A stretch of 8,225 nt of DNA from Equibacterium sp963662035 (GCA_963662035.1 CAVLDO010000036.1:1-8225), one strand, 5' to 3'; positions 1 to 7,256 are shown, counted from the first letter of the stretch. Translations and numbers: made by a program. Notes: a model not told the origin generated them from the sequence alone.

Positions 1-722
1 GGTGATTGGAGTGTAAGGGAATAAGCATAGCTGCTGCCTGCGCTGAATGTCGTGGCCCCTGCAAGCTTATACAGGTATGTCGCAGAGTCTATGGTGATGG
101 TGATGAAGTCCGTGCCTGCGCTGAGGTTCTGTGGCAGGACGAGGGCGGAATAGGATCCGCTGCCCTCGTTGCAGGCCGTTATCCCGAGGATCTTGACCGT
201 GGCATTGGTGACGGCGGAGCCGTCCTCTCCGGTGACGCTGACCCTAATGAGTGCTGTCTGATGGGAGAACGTGAGCGTGGTGGTCTCGCCGAATACGGCG
301 GTGGCCGAAGCGGTCATCAAGTTGCCGGCCTCACGCTTAGCCTTGGTGCTCTGGTCGGTCGGGATGACAGGCGCTGACGGCTGAGAGCTGCTGTAAGGAT
401 ACCACGCGGTGATTGCGATGTCGCTCTTGTCCGTGCGGTAGAAGGTGTTGTCGCCATCAACGGGCTCCAACGCGCCGCCGGATGATGTCACCTTGTACTT
501 TTTCACTTCTGAGCCCACCCGGATGGCCACATATTCGCCGCCATCCCAACTGCCGTCAGCCGCGGCGCGGGTGCCAAGCGTCAAGTCCCCCTGCTCTGCG
601 GTGAAAACAAGCGGCTGCGGCCCGTCGAACATGCCGGAGGGTTCAATATCCCCAGTGCAGGCGCAGCAGAGCGCAAGCGCTGCCGCAGTGGCGGAAAGAA
701 AGTGAAAAAGTCGAGTTCTCAT
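1..722 (-). CDS. fimbrillin family lipoprotein, C-terminus cut off by window edge
   Basis: Partial pilin; the start ATG is at 722 and about 240 codons are visible before the window ends. The translation begins MRTRLFHFLSATAAALALC and has a hydrophobic signal peptide. The best lipid-attachment Cys is residue 22, in C-C-A-C, an unusual lipobox because position -3 is Cys rather than Leu. A T-R-A motif follows at residues 51-53 (candidate Arg-protease site). Next come a pilin-like W-Y-P-Y segment, a T-D-Q-S segment and L-T-F-S-H-Q, all placed as in the neighbouring fimbrillins, and near the visible end F-S-A-G-S-S-Y-A-Y-S-L-T-L, the usual penultimate strand. It is the last visible gene of the pilus operon, 46 nt after the previous stop. 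By family knowledge it should be an exported pilus subunit (Mfa-like). Whether it is stalk, tip or accessory cannot be told, because the C-terminus is missing and could carry an extra domain. Confidence 0.85.
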   Translation of the reverse strand, partial: MRTRLFHFLSATAAALALCCACTGDIEPSGMFDGPQPLVFTAEQGDLTLGTRAAADGSWDGGEYVAIRVGSEVKKYKVTSSGGALEPVDGDNTFYRTDKSDIAITAWYPYSSSQPSAPVIPTDQSTKAKREAGNLMTASATAVFGETTTLTFSHQTALIRVSVTGEDGSAVTNATVKILGITACNEGSGSYSALVLPQNLSAGTDFITITIDSATYLYKLAGATTFSAGSSYAYSLTLQS

Positions 723-768
723 GATATGGTCAGTTTTTAGAAACTGTTCCTAACTTTAAACAATCAGG

Positions 769-1737
769 CTACTGTAGCGTCGCCGCTCCGGATGACGAGC
801 CGCCAGTAGTCCATGCACTTATTTCAGATTTGACGCTGAGGCCGGTCTTGTTCACGGTGATATTGTAGGTGTAGGCTTTGCCGCCTTCGAAAGTGACGTC
901 CGAGGTGAACTTATAGACATACGAGCCCCCGCCCACTGTGACTTTTATAAAACCGGTGCCGGAATTAACCTTCTGCGGCACTATGATGGCCGAGCCGCTC
1001 GCTGCGCTGCAGACTGTGATTTCTTGTGCATTGCCGCCTGCCGCACCGAGCGAAGAGCCTTTCGCGGTGAATGTCACAGTCGGCAGAGTGTTGATTATGG
1101 ACACGCTGGCTGAAGACAAATCGCTGGAGGAGAATCCCTCTCCCACCGTGAGGCTGATGTTAATCTTGCTCAGCCGGTGAGTGAATTTTATCGTGACGGC
1201 GTTTGTGGTGCGGGTTGCGGGATTCTGCGTCGGCGCCCCTGTCATAAGGTCGCTGGCCTTGTAGCCGCTCTCGGTGCTCTGGTCTGCCGTCACGGAGAAG
1301 CTGTTTTCTCCGGAGATGGAACTTGCCGCAGTGGCGGGGTACACCCCGTAGATGAACAGGCCGTTTCCGCTTGTGGGCCAGTACTGCGGCACGATGGTGG
1401 TGCTATTATCATCCTGGTAGAGGGTAAGTGAGCCGCTGTTGCCGGCAGTGTATTTGAGCGGCTGAGTATAGAGGGTGACACCTGTCCCGCTTGTGGCCGC
1501 CTGGCCGCTTACGTTTTCGGCAAGGAAGATGGCCACTTTTTCTCCGGTAGCAAACTGCGTAAGCTGCAGCCCCTCCCCGGATACGCGGGTTTCGGCAAGG
1601 ATGGTTTCGCTGCTAAGGCGCAGCTGCAGGTCGCCGCCAGCCTCCCGTCCGCTCTCTTTGCTGCAGGAGACCGCCATCATCGCGGCCGCAGCGGCCGCAA
1701 GGGTTAAGAGTGATTTTACAGTCATATTCATAATCAT
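769..1737 (-). CDS. fimbrillin family lipoprotein (322 aa), accessory pilus subunit
   Basis: A complete pilin-like lipoprotein. Signal peptide residues 1-24 are rich in Ala, with lipobox A-V-S-C and Cys25 as the predicted lipidated residue. E-T-R-V follows with Arg51 at the expected maturation site, then the F-A-T-G-E-K-V-A-I-F segment typical of Mfa-like_1 fimbrillins. Mid-protein there is G-N-G-L-F-I-Y-G-V-Y-P and V-T-A-D-Q-S-T, followed by F-T-H-R-L-S-K, the usual central strand. The C-terminus has the T-G-L-S-V...E-I-S-A-W signature ending at residue 322. It resembles the N-terminal half of the upstream 642-aa protein more than the two stalk pilins, which suggests duplication. The gap to the upstream gene is 25 nt. 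In-frame ATGs at 1737, 1731 and 1725 are all possible starts; no Shine-Dalgarno site separates them. The role, minor shaft or adaptor subunit near the tip, is inferred from gene order. Confidence 0.9.
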   Translation of the reverse strand: MIMNMTVKSLLTLAAAAAAMMAVSCSKESGREAGGDLQLRLSSETILAETRVSGEGLQLTQFATGEKVAIFLAENVSGQAATSGTGVTLYTQPLKYTAGNSGSLTLYQDDNSTTIVPQYWPTSGNGLFIYGVYPATAASSISGENSFSVTADQSTESGYKASDLMTGAPTQNPATRTTNAVTIKFTHRLSKINISLTVGEGFSSSDLSSASVSIINTLPTVTFTAKGSSLGAAGGNAQEITVCSAASGSAIIVPQKVNSGTGFIKVTVGGGSYVYKFTSDVTFEGGKAYTYNITVNKTGLSVKSEISAWTTGGSSSGAATLQ

Positions 1738-1762
1738 TTATTTGCCTGTTTTCCGCCGCCCG

Positions 1763-3691
1763 TCAGAATGCGCAGACTGCGCGGACATTGGTCTCTTTCG
1801 GTTTTCCGAAAGGTCCTATCATGGATTGAACATTATTGTTGCCTTGATAAAAATATAGCGTATAAGCATTGTTCAGATACACCTTCTGTTCGGCAGTAGC
1901 TGAGTTTTTGCTCCAGCTGTGCCCCTCTGTGGAGGATCTGTAGTGATGGCTGCCGCCGGTATCTTTCGATTCTGAATCAGAGAAAAACTTCACTCCGCTT
2001 ACTTTTTCCAGCGACTGATTCACAAGATTAAGAGTATTGACAACCACAATAAACGTGTAATAGGTCCAATATGTTTGGTAGAAATCCTTGCAGTAAAGCC
2101 CGTATTTTGCATATGTGTCTCCCCAGTACCCGCCATAGAAATCTCCATAAGCGAGAAGGGTCAGTTCTTTGATGGACGGGATATACCATCCGGTGCTGCC
2201 GGCGGGGGCGGGATTGTCTTTTTCAAATGCCCCGAGCGCGGCGACGGGCTGGACTATTGCCCACCCATCCTGGGCGGAGGCGTAGTCGTTGTAGGCGAGC
2301 GTCACCTTTGTGTTCTGGTAGCCGAGAATCTGATTGAACGGGTCGGTGGAGTAGTCGTAGCCTACTTCTGATTCTTTGTCAAAATCCGGTGCGACAGCCT
2401 TGTATTTTGAGCCGGAGCCGTATTTCGTGCTGCCCTTCTGAAAGTCATTCCATACAGATTGGCAGTCGCTCGATCCCTTTGTCTGATAGATCATACTATT
2501 AGAGATGTTTTTCAACGCCACGATAAGACCGTGCGTGCAGAGCGGAAAGTCCTCCGCCATTACCGCGTCATCGGCAAGAGTAGTTGAAGAGATTGTCTTC
2601 TCGGCCTCCGTCCAGAATACGATGCCGGTGCAGCCGGCAATCTGCTCCGCAGAGAGTGTGGCGTCTTTGTCGGCGAACGTGCCGTCAATCATCGCAAAGT
2701 CGCCCTTGCGCGCCTGGTCGGCGCTCTTGCTTCCGAGGCCCGGCATCGTGGCGTCGCCGCCGGTGGGCGTGGTGTCGCCCCAATCGGCAATGTTTGAGGT
2801 GACTGTCAGTTCTGTGAGCTTGAGAGTGACGTTATAGACATATTTTCTGCCGCTCTCGAAAGTCGTGCCCGCAGGGAAGGTGTAAACAAGCTTCCCTCCG
2901 CTCGCAAGCGTGAAAGTGAGCGTCTTGCCCGCCATATCCTGCGGCACCACGATGGCCTCGTTGGCCTCGTTGAGCAAGACTCCGAGGGCTATGCTGCCTG
3001 TATTCTCCCCTGCGCTGATGCCGGCCTTGCGAGAGGACTGCGCGCTGATGTCGGTGATGCTGCCGGGCGTGAATGTGCCGCCGAGAGCCACGCCGTCAAG
3101 GCTCACGCTTGCAATGCCGTCAGTAACCTCGGTGCTTCTGCCGATGTTCAGCTCCATTTTGGAGAGCAGGTGGTAGAACTGCAGCGATACGGGGTAGCCG
3201 CTGCGCGATGCGCTGCGGCTGGCATAGAGAAGGTCGGATTTGAGATAGTTCTCGCCGCCGGATGCGCTCTGGTCGGCAGAGACGCTGAAGACTATGCTTT
3301 CCGGCATTGTCCCAGGGATAGTCCCAAAAGAGAGATTCCCGTGCAGAGCATCGATCTGCACCCCGTTGCCTGTCTGGGGGTAATACATCTTTGTGTCCGA
3401 TGTAAGCGCGCCGCCATCTCCCGCCGTGAGATCCACGGCATAGAGGGCCGCTCCATTACCGGCTAAGACGCTGTTGTCCTTCACCCACGCGGATACTTTT
3501 TGTCCGGAGACAATCTGCGTCGCCTGGGTGTTCCCGGCGCGCGTCAGCTCAATCGTGCTTGTGAGCCTCAGCTCTGTACGGCCGTCCGGAATACTGTTTT
3601 CTGTCTTGGAGCATCCGGCCAAGATGAGAGCCGCAGAGGCGGCGGGCATCAAAAACCTCGCGGCGCACTTGTGGTAGAAAGTGTTATCCAT
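1763..3691 (-). CDS. two-domain fimbrillin with C-terminal C-type-lectin/DUF1566-like domain; likely pilus tip adhesin
   Basis: At 642 aa it is twice the usual pilin length. Residues 1-27 are a signal peptide with lipobox I-L-A-G-C (Cys27), and Arg51 sits in L-T-R-A. Residues about 30-316 form a complete fimbrillin domain (S-A-D-Q-S at 138-142, Y-H-L-L-S-K at 173-178, Y-V-Y-N-V-T-L at 284-290, I-A-D-W at 301-304). Residues about 325-642 are an added domain: K-G-D-F-A-M-I-D-G-T at 329-338, G-C-T-G-I-V-F-W at 353-360, C-T-H-G-L-I-V-A-L-K at 385-394, G-W-Y-I-P-S-I-K-E-L at 501-510, R-S-S-T-E at 585-589 and V-R-A-V-C-A-F at the end. That series resembles the DUF1566/FISUMP and C-type-lectin-fold domains found on Bacteroidales pilin tips. 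Binding is therefore inferred; the ligand is unknown. GC drops in the 3' third of the gene. It lies 31 nt after the upstream pilin and 25 nt before the next one. Confidence 0.88.
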   Translation of the reverse strand: MDNTFYHKCAARFLMPAASAALILAGCSKTENSIPDGRTELRLTSTIELTRAGNTQATQIVSGQKVSAWVKDNSVLAGNGAALYAVDLTAGDGGALTSDTKMYYPQTGNGVQIDALHGNLSFGTIPGTMPESIVFSVSADQSASGGENYLKSDLLYASRSASRSGYPVSLQFYHLLSKMELNIGRSTEVTDGIASVSLDGVALGGTFTPGSITDISAQSSRKAGISAGENTGSIALGVLLNEANEAIVVPQDMAGKTLTFTLASGGKLVYTFPAGTTFESGRKYVYNVTLKLTELTVTSNIADWGDTTPTGGDATMPGLGSKSADQARKGDFAMIDGTFADKDATLSAEQIAGCTGIVFWTEAEKTISSTTLADDAVMAEDFPLCTHGLIVALKNISNSMIYQTKGSSDCQSVWNDFQKGSTKYGSGSKYKAVAPDFDKESEVGYDYSTDPFNQILGYQNTKVTLAYNDYASAQDGWAIVQPVAALGAFEKDNPAPAGSTGWYIPSIKELTLLAYGDFYGGYWGDTYAKYGLYCKDFYQTYWTYYTFIVVVNTLNLVNQSLEKVSGVKFFSDSESKDTGGSHHYRSSTEGHSWSKNSATAEQKVYLNNAYTLYFYQGNNNVQSMIGPFGKPKETNVRAVCAF

Positions 3692-3722
3692 TTCTTATGT
3701 GCTGTTTTTCTTACTTTGCTTT

Positions 3723-4661
3723 TTACATTGTGGCCTCGGCCGAGCTGCCCTCGACTTCAGACCAGGCTGTGATTTCGGTCTCTCCTACACTCAGGCCGGT
3801 TTTCTTTATCGTCACCGGGAAGATGTAGTTGTTGCCCTCCTTTAAAGATGCGCAGGCAAGGGCCGTTCTGTAGGTCTCCCCTTCTACCACTATTTCCAGG
3901 GCAATCTGACTGCCGGCCACGCTCTGCGGGAAGAGTACGAGAGGAGCAGTCCTAAGAGTCCCTTCTGATGCGGCGGGGCCGCCGAGCGCTATGGTCAAAT
4001 CTTCTGCCGCAATTGCCGCAATGGCCTCGGCCACACCTGTCTCCGTGTTGAATGTGCCTTCAAGGCGCAGCCCTTTCAGAGTGTAGGAAGCAAGTTTGCC
4101 CTCAAACGAGATGTCATCGCCCTCTATTAATTTCAGGGTGATCTGGCTCATCTTGTGCTTGAAGGAGTTGTCCTCGCCGCCGGAGGCTCTCTTGTCGGTA
4201 AAGGCCACCACCGGGGCGGTCTTGTCCGCTTTGGCGCCGGACGCATAAAGAAAGTCGATTTGCGGCTGCGCCCAAACGCTCTGGTTGTCCGCTTTGGTTT
4301 GAGCTGTTATCGTTTCCACCGATGTCCCCACATTGCCTGCAAACGGGTAGTAGGCGTTGAATGTCACTTCTTCGGGGCTCTGGAAATAAATCACCGTGCC
4401 ATTGGGTTTGAAGGCAGCCCCGTCCCATTTGTAAGGGATGTTGGCGTAGTTGGTCTTGGTCCCGCTTACGGTGGTGATGCCTATGACATCATCCGCCGCC
4501 CAGGTGCTTCCCACGGCGCGGGTCCACACTCCGCCTATGCCGGCGGTGACCTCTGCCGCCACCGTGCCGTCTTGCGGCACCGCAGGCCCGTTGTTCTTGT
4601 TGCAGGAGACAAGGGCGAGTATAGAAAAAGCCGCCGCTGTCAGATATGTTTTTCTGTTCAT
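3723..4661 (-). CDS. fimbrillin family lipoprotein (312 aa), stalk-type subunit
   Basis: The start MNRKTYLTAAAFSILALVSC gives a signal peptide with lipobox L-V-S-C and lipidated Cys20. W-T-R-A places Arg48 at the predicted maturation site, so the mature pilin would begin at Ala49. Then come W-A-A-D-D-V-I-G-I, the standard N-terminal fimbrillin strand, V-T-F-N-A-Y-Y-P-F, and T-K-A-D-N-Q-S. F-K-H-K-M-S-Q-I-T-L-K-L is the central strand. The C-terminus is T-G-L-S-V...I-T-A-W (residues 297-300), then a short acidic tail. It is a close paralogue in layout of the next upstream pilin (4706-5647), sharing the F-N-A-Y-Y-P and T-K-A-D-N-Q motifs that are absent from the two longer-diverged downstream pilins. 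Family knowledge: such proteins are exported as lipoproteins, cleaved at Arg, and polymerise by donor strand exchange into type V pili. The gap to the upstream gene is 44 nt. It is probably a shaft subunit. Confidence 0.92.
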   Translation of the reverse strand: MNRKTYLTAAAFSILALVSCNKNNGPAVPQDGTVAAEVTAGIGGVWTRAVGSTWAADDVIGITTVSGTKTNYANIPYKWDGAAFKPNGTVIYFQSPEEVTFNAYYPFAGNVGTSVETITAQTKADNQSVWAQPQIDFLYASGAKADKTAPVVAFTDKRASGGEDNSFKHKMSQITLKLIEGDDISFEGKLASYTLKGLRLEGTFNTETGVAEAIAAIAAEDLTIALGGPAASEGTLRTAPLVLFPQSVAGSQIALEIVVEGETYRTALACASLKEGNNYIFPVTIKKTGLSVGETEITAWSEVEGSSAEATM

Positions 4662-4705
4662 GTTCTTTTATGTTATTTGGGGTTGTTTCAATATGCTGTT
4701 GCGGC

Positions 4706-5647
4706 TCAGTCCAGATCGTCCGGCATTGTCGCATCCGTGTCACTGCCGGCAGTGGTCTCCCAATCGTTAATCTGCGCAGCGCTAATGGCAAGGCCGGTGC
4801 TGCGGACAGTCACGTTGAAGGTGTAGTGCTTGCCTGCCACAAGACCATTACTCAGAGAAAGGGTGGCCTTGTAGATCTGCCCGTTGTAAGTCACGGAAAG
4901 GTTCAGTTGGCCGCTGCTCAGAGTCTGCGGAAGAAGGATTAGCGATGTGGCCTTCAGCTCCGTCACATCGGAGCCCGCAACCGACATCTGCAGATCGCCG
5001 GCCACGGCCTGCCCATCAAGCGAAAGGGTTCCGCTGACAGCATTGAAACTGCCCTCTTTCACAAGTGTGCCTATGGTGTAGCTCTGCAGGTCCGAAAGGT
5101 TGGCGATGCCATCGCCCGCCTTGAACGTGAGCGTAAGCTTGCTCAGCTGATGCGTGAAGGCGTGCTCTTGGGTGTAGGAGACGGTAGGCTGGCTCACATC
5201 GGTGCTGGCGCTGGCGAAAAGTATGTCGTTGATTCTCCACCCGTCAGCGGCCGCAGTCTGGTTGTCCGCCTTCGTGTCTATGGCGATTATGCCATTTTGG
5301 TCAAGATCGCTCTTGTAGGGATAATAGGCGTTGAAAGTCACGCTGCTTCTGTCCCTGAACCAGTAGGGCGGATTGGCCGTGAACTGCTCACCGTTGAAGG
5401 TGTAGGGGGTATTGAACTGCGGAGCGTCTACACTGCCGGACTTTATCGGCACTATGCCCACCTTATCGCCATTGGTAAAAGCGGTCCCTTCTGTGTTGGC
5501 GCGTGTTGAGGCCGCCGTGCGGATGTCTGCGGTAAAGACAGCCATAGCCACAGGATCGGTGATTGTCTGCGAAGTCTGAACTTCCTTTTTGCTGCAGGCT
5601 GCCAGGGCCAATGCGGCAAGAGAAATTGCAATGATTTGTCTTTTCAT
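4706..5647 (-). CDS. fimbrillin family lipoprotein (313 aa), likely major stalk pilin
   Basis: Signal peptide MKRQIIAISLAALALAAC ends in a lipobox with Cys18. S-T-R-A puts Arg49 at the predicted protease site. F-T-N-G-D-K-V-G-I-V is the classic fimbrillin strand after the cleavage site, followed by V-T-F-N-A-Y-Y-P-Y, T-K-A-D-N-Q and F-T-H-Q-L-S-K-L-T-L. The C-terminus has H-Y-T-F-N-V-T-V, T-G-L-A-I and I-N-D-W at residues 293-296, and ends D-A-T-M-P-D-D-L-D. The length is normal for Mfa-like_1 pilins. It is the first pilin after the anchor gene, 15 nt downstream, which suggests the highest dose, so I infer a main shaft pilin. The leader before the ATG is A/T-rich with no strong Shine-Dalgarno site, which is common for highly translated Bacteroidales genes. 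It is not clear that it is the most abundant subunit, because the next gene is a near equivalent. Confidence 0.93.
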   Translation of the reverse strand: MKRQIIAISLAALALAACSKKEVQTSQTITDPVAMAVFTADIRTAASTRANTEGTAFTNGDKVGIVPIKSGSVDAPQFNTPYTFNGEQFTANPPYWFRDRSSVTFNAYYPYKSDLDQNGIIAIDTKADNQTAAADGWRINDILFASASTDVSQPTVSYTQEHAFTHQLSKLTLTFKAGDGIANLSDLQSYTIGTLVKEGSFNAVSGTLSLDGQAVAGDLQMSVAGSDVTELKATSLILLPQTLSSGQLNLSVTYNGQIYKATLSLSNGLVAGKHYTFNVTVRSTGLAISAAQINDWETTAGSDTDATMPDDLD

Positions 5648-5662
5648 ATATTTTTCGGTTAT

Positions 5663-6520
5663 TTATATTGCCTCTGAAGGGTCGGCCTCCACATCTTTCC
5701 ATCCGGTGATGGCGGCGGTGGCGTCTGCCCCCACCGGAGTTGCCAGATCTCCCTTGATCTCAAATCCGATGTGCATATTGTCATTAAATGAGGCCATCGC
5801 CTCGGACAGGTCCACCTCTGCGGTCTTGATCTGATCCCTGTCGGTAAACGCCACTTCAAGCGTCAAGGCCTGCCGCCTGCCGACGATGCCCAGCAGTCGG
5901 ACATCCGCAGTGAGCTTGCCTGCGCTGCGGGAGAACACCACCTTGATGGCCGCTTCGTCTGCGATGATGGAGTGCGTTGCGATGTCAAACGCCCCAGCAA
6001 CCCCGGAGAGCCGGCCCGTGACACTCGCTACCAGTTCCGGTTCGCCTTCGGTGAGGGTAAACTCCAGATGTAAGTCGCGTGTGCGCTGAACCATAGAAAG
6101 AGCCACTCTTACAGTGTCATCCTTGATGACGGTAACTTCGTCCCCCACAGAGAACAGGTACCCCGGCAGCGGATCTATCTCCCCATCGGCCACCACATCC
6201 ACCCGCGCCACGCCGGCGCTGACAGCGACCCCGTCGCAGTCAGTATAGGCCATCAATGAATATGTCCCGGGAGCAAACAGCACCGGATGGCAAAATGCCT
6301 CTCCTGCCGGGGCTGCACACTCCTCGGAGCCAACGGCGATGCGGTATTTTTCGGGAACCGGGCAGGAGGCGCTCCTGGTAGAGAAATCGGCCGTGAACAC
6401 CACCGCCCCCCTGTCGGGGTGCGGAGTATGGAAGAGCGTGTCCTTCACACAAGACACGGATGCGGCCAGCACAACGGCCGCCATCAGGATATTGACATAA
6501 ATATTTTTACCCGTCCTCAT
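5663..6520 (-). CDS. FimB/Mfa2-type fimbrial anchor lipoprotein
   Basis: About 285 aa. The signal peptide has lipobox A-S-V-S-C with Cys24, followed by V-K-D-T-L-F-H-T-P-H-P-D-R-G-A-V-V-F-T. The C-x-K-D...T-P-H-P-D-x-G-A-V-V motif is what I recognise from FimB/Mfa2 family subunits of Bacteroidales. These anchor type V pili in the outer membrane and limit their length. Two-strand patterns such as G-T-Y-S-L-M-A-Y-T and L-H-L-E-F-T-L are consistent with that fold. The last 15 residues (I-T-G-W...A-I) resemble the C-terminal signature of the pilins. The frame stays open to an ATG at 6604, but that start would overlap the DUF3575 gene by 76 nt and put about 27 residues before the signal peptide. 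An AGAGGA box just upstream favours the ATG at 6520, with 6523 as an alternative. The gap to the upstream stop is 5-8 nt, so translation is probably coupled. Confidence 0.8.
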   Translation of the reverse strand: MRTGKNIYVNILMAAVVLAASVSCVKDTLFHTPHPDRGAVVFTADFSTRSASCPVPEKYRIAVGSEECAAPAGEAFCHPVLFAPGTYSLMAYTDCDGVAVSAGVARVDVVADGEIDPLPGYLFSVGDEVTVIKDDTVRVALSMVQRTRDLHLEFTLTEGEPELVASVTGRLSGVAGAFDIATHSIIADEAAIKVVFSRSAGKLTADVRLLGIVGRRQALTLEVAFTDRDQIKTAEVDLSEAMASFNDNMHIGFEIKGDLATPVGADATAAITGWKDVEADPSEAI

Positions 6521-6524
6521 CATA

Positions 6525-6530
6525 TCCTCT
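6525..6530 (-). promoter_or_regulatory. Shine-Dalgarno AGAGGA deciding the anchor-gene start
   Basis: Read on the minus strand, AGAGGA overlaps the TAG stop of the DUF3575 gene. It lies 4 nt before the ATG at 6520 and 1 nt before the ATG at 6523. It supports a start here rather than at 6604 and suggests coupled translation of the two genes. Confidence 0.55.
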
Positions 6531-7122
6531 AAAAAACCGTCCAAACCAACGTCACTGCTGCCGATGTAGGCCCCCACCAAGTCCCGTCGCCATTGCCGCG
6601 CCATACGCGGACCCCATCTACTACCTCATATTCCTCATAGTCCGCCTGAAGGCATCCGAGCCCGAGCGAGAAGTCGAGCGCAAGGGAGTTGCCCAGGCTT
6701 AATTTATAGCCGCCTAATATGCCGCCGCCGATGATGTCGCCCTGCCGGCCCAAGCGGCCAAGCTTATAGTTGAACGAGCCGGTCTTGAACATGGCGCCCA
6801 GATAAGCGCGCTTGCCGCCGCCGATATAGCGTCGTAGCGAAGGGGCGATCTCCCACAGGGCGTAACGCCTCTGCTTGGCATTCCACGTATACGAGGTGTA
6901 ACTGCCGTCCACAACAACTGCCCAGCAGTCATCAAAGCGCCACTCCGCGCCCAAATCGGGCGTGAGCGTGGCAAGGCGCAGCATGTTGGTGCGCAGCGAA
7001 AAGCTGGAGGCCGGTTTGGGTTCCTCCACAAAGCTGTCCGCCCCGCGCGCCGACGTCAGGCCCGATGCGATGATCAGAAATATTGTGACAAGGATTCGTT
7101 TATGGAAGCGGTTCTCGTACAT
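6529..7122 (-). CDS. DUF3575 outer-membrane beta-barrel-like protein, first gene of the pilus operon
   Basis: 197 aa. An N-terminal signal peptide (residues about 8-28, hydrophobic core I-L-V-T-I-F-L-I-I-A) is followed by a likely cleavage at A-R-G/A-D; there is no lipobox. The mature part has alternating strands: S-L-R-T-N-M-L-R-L-A-T-L-T-P-D-L-G-A-E-W, then W-A-V-V-V-D-G-S-Y, R-R-Y-I-G-G-G-K-R-A-Y-L-G, G-G-G-I-L-G-G-Y-K-L-S-L-G and L-D-F-S-L-G-L-G. The K/R-T-N-x-L...T-P-x-L-G-x-E pattern and the repeated glycine-rich strands are typical of DUF3575, a small barrel-like outer-membrane family often encoded just before FimB/Mfa2 and fimbrillin genes in Bacteroidales. Its exact role is not established; help in pilus assembly or anchoring is inferred from context. 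AAAGGA lies 2 nt before the ATG (7125-7130). A TATGTTTG box 19 nt upstream implies a short leader. Confidence 0.85.
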   Translation of the reverse strand: MYENRFHKRILVTIFLIIASGLTSARGADSFVEEPKPASSFSLRTNMLRLATLTPDLGAEWRFDDCWAVVVDGSYTSYTWNAKQRRYALWEIAPSLRRYIGGGKRAYLGAMFKTGSFNYKLGRLGRQGDIIGGGILGGYKLSLGNSLALDFSLGLGCLQADYEEYEVVDGVRVWRGNGDGTWWGPTSAAVTLVWTVF

Positions 7123-7141
7123 CGTCCTTTGAAAGTTTGGT

Positions 7142-7149
7142 CAAACATA
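7142..7149 (-). promoter_or_regulatory. candidate -7 promoter box (TATGTTTG) of the pilus operon
   Basis: On the minus strand this is TATGTTTG, an exact match to the Bacteroidetes TAnnTTTG -7 consensus, 19 nt before the DUF3575 ATG. An A8 run and a G-G-T-T-T-A segment lie upstream where a -33 TTG-type element is expected, but no exact TTTG is present at the best spacing. The transcript leader would be very short, starting within or just before the ribosome-binding site. Confidence 0.5.
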
Positions 7150-7233
7150 TCGAATTTTTTTTGAATAAACCTGCTGAAAGACCGGCGTAACTGCAACATC
7201 CTGTCTGAAGCCTGCTACATTCTGTCCATTTAT

Positions 7234-7241
7234 TAAAGATA
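7234..7241 (-). promoter_or_regulatory. second, weaker -7-like box (TATCTTTA)
   Basis: Minus-strand TATCTTTA matches TAnnTTTG except for the last base. It is about 112 nt before the DUF3575 ATG. If used, its -33 region would fall near 7261-7265, directly next to the 14-G tract, so tract length could alter its strength. No clean -33 element is visible, so this is tentative. Confidence 0.25.
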
Positions 7242-7256
7242 ACTCACTATATAAAA

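Noticed and set aside
1681..1699. Tandem GCGGCCGCA repeats
   Set aside because: They encode the Ala run of a signal peptide, so codon repetition explains them.
4155..4826. 223-codon plus-strand ORF opposite two pilin genes
   Set aside because: It is the antisense shadow of GC-rich pilin genes and spans their junction; the minus-strand proteins have signal peptides and family motifs.
6521..6604. Longer N-terminus for the anchor gene from the ATG at 6604
   Set aside because: It would overlap DUF3575 by 76 nt and place a charged 27-residue extension before a clear signal peptide; a Shine-Dalgarno site supports 6520/6523.
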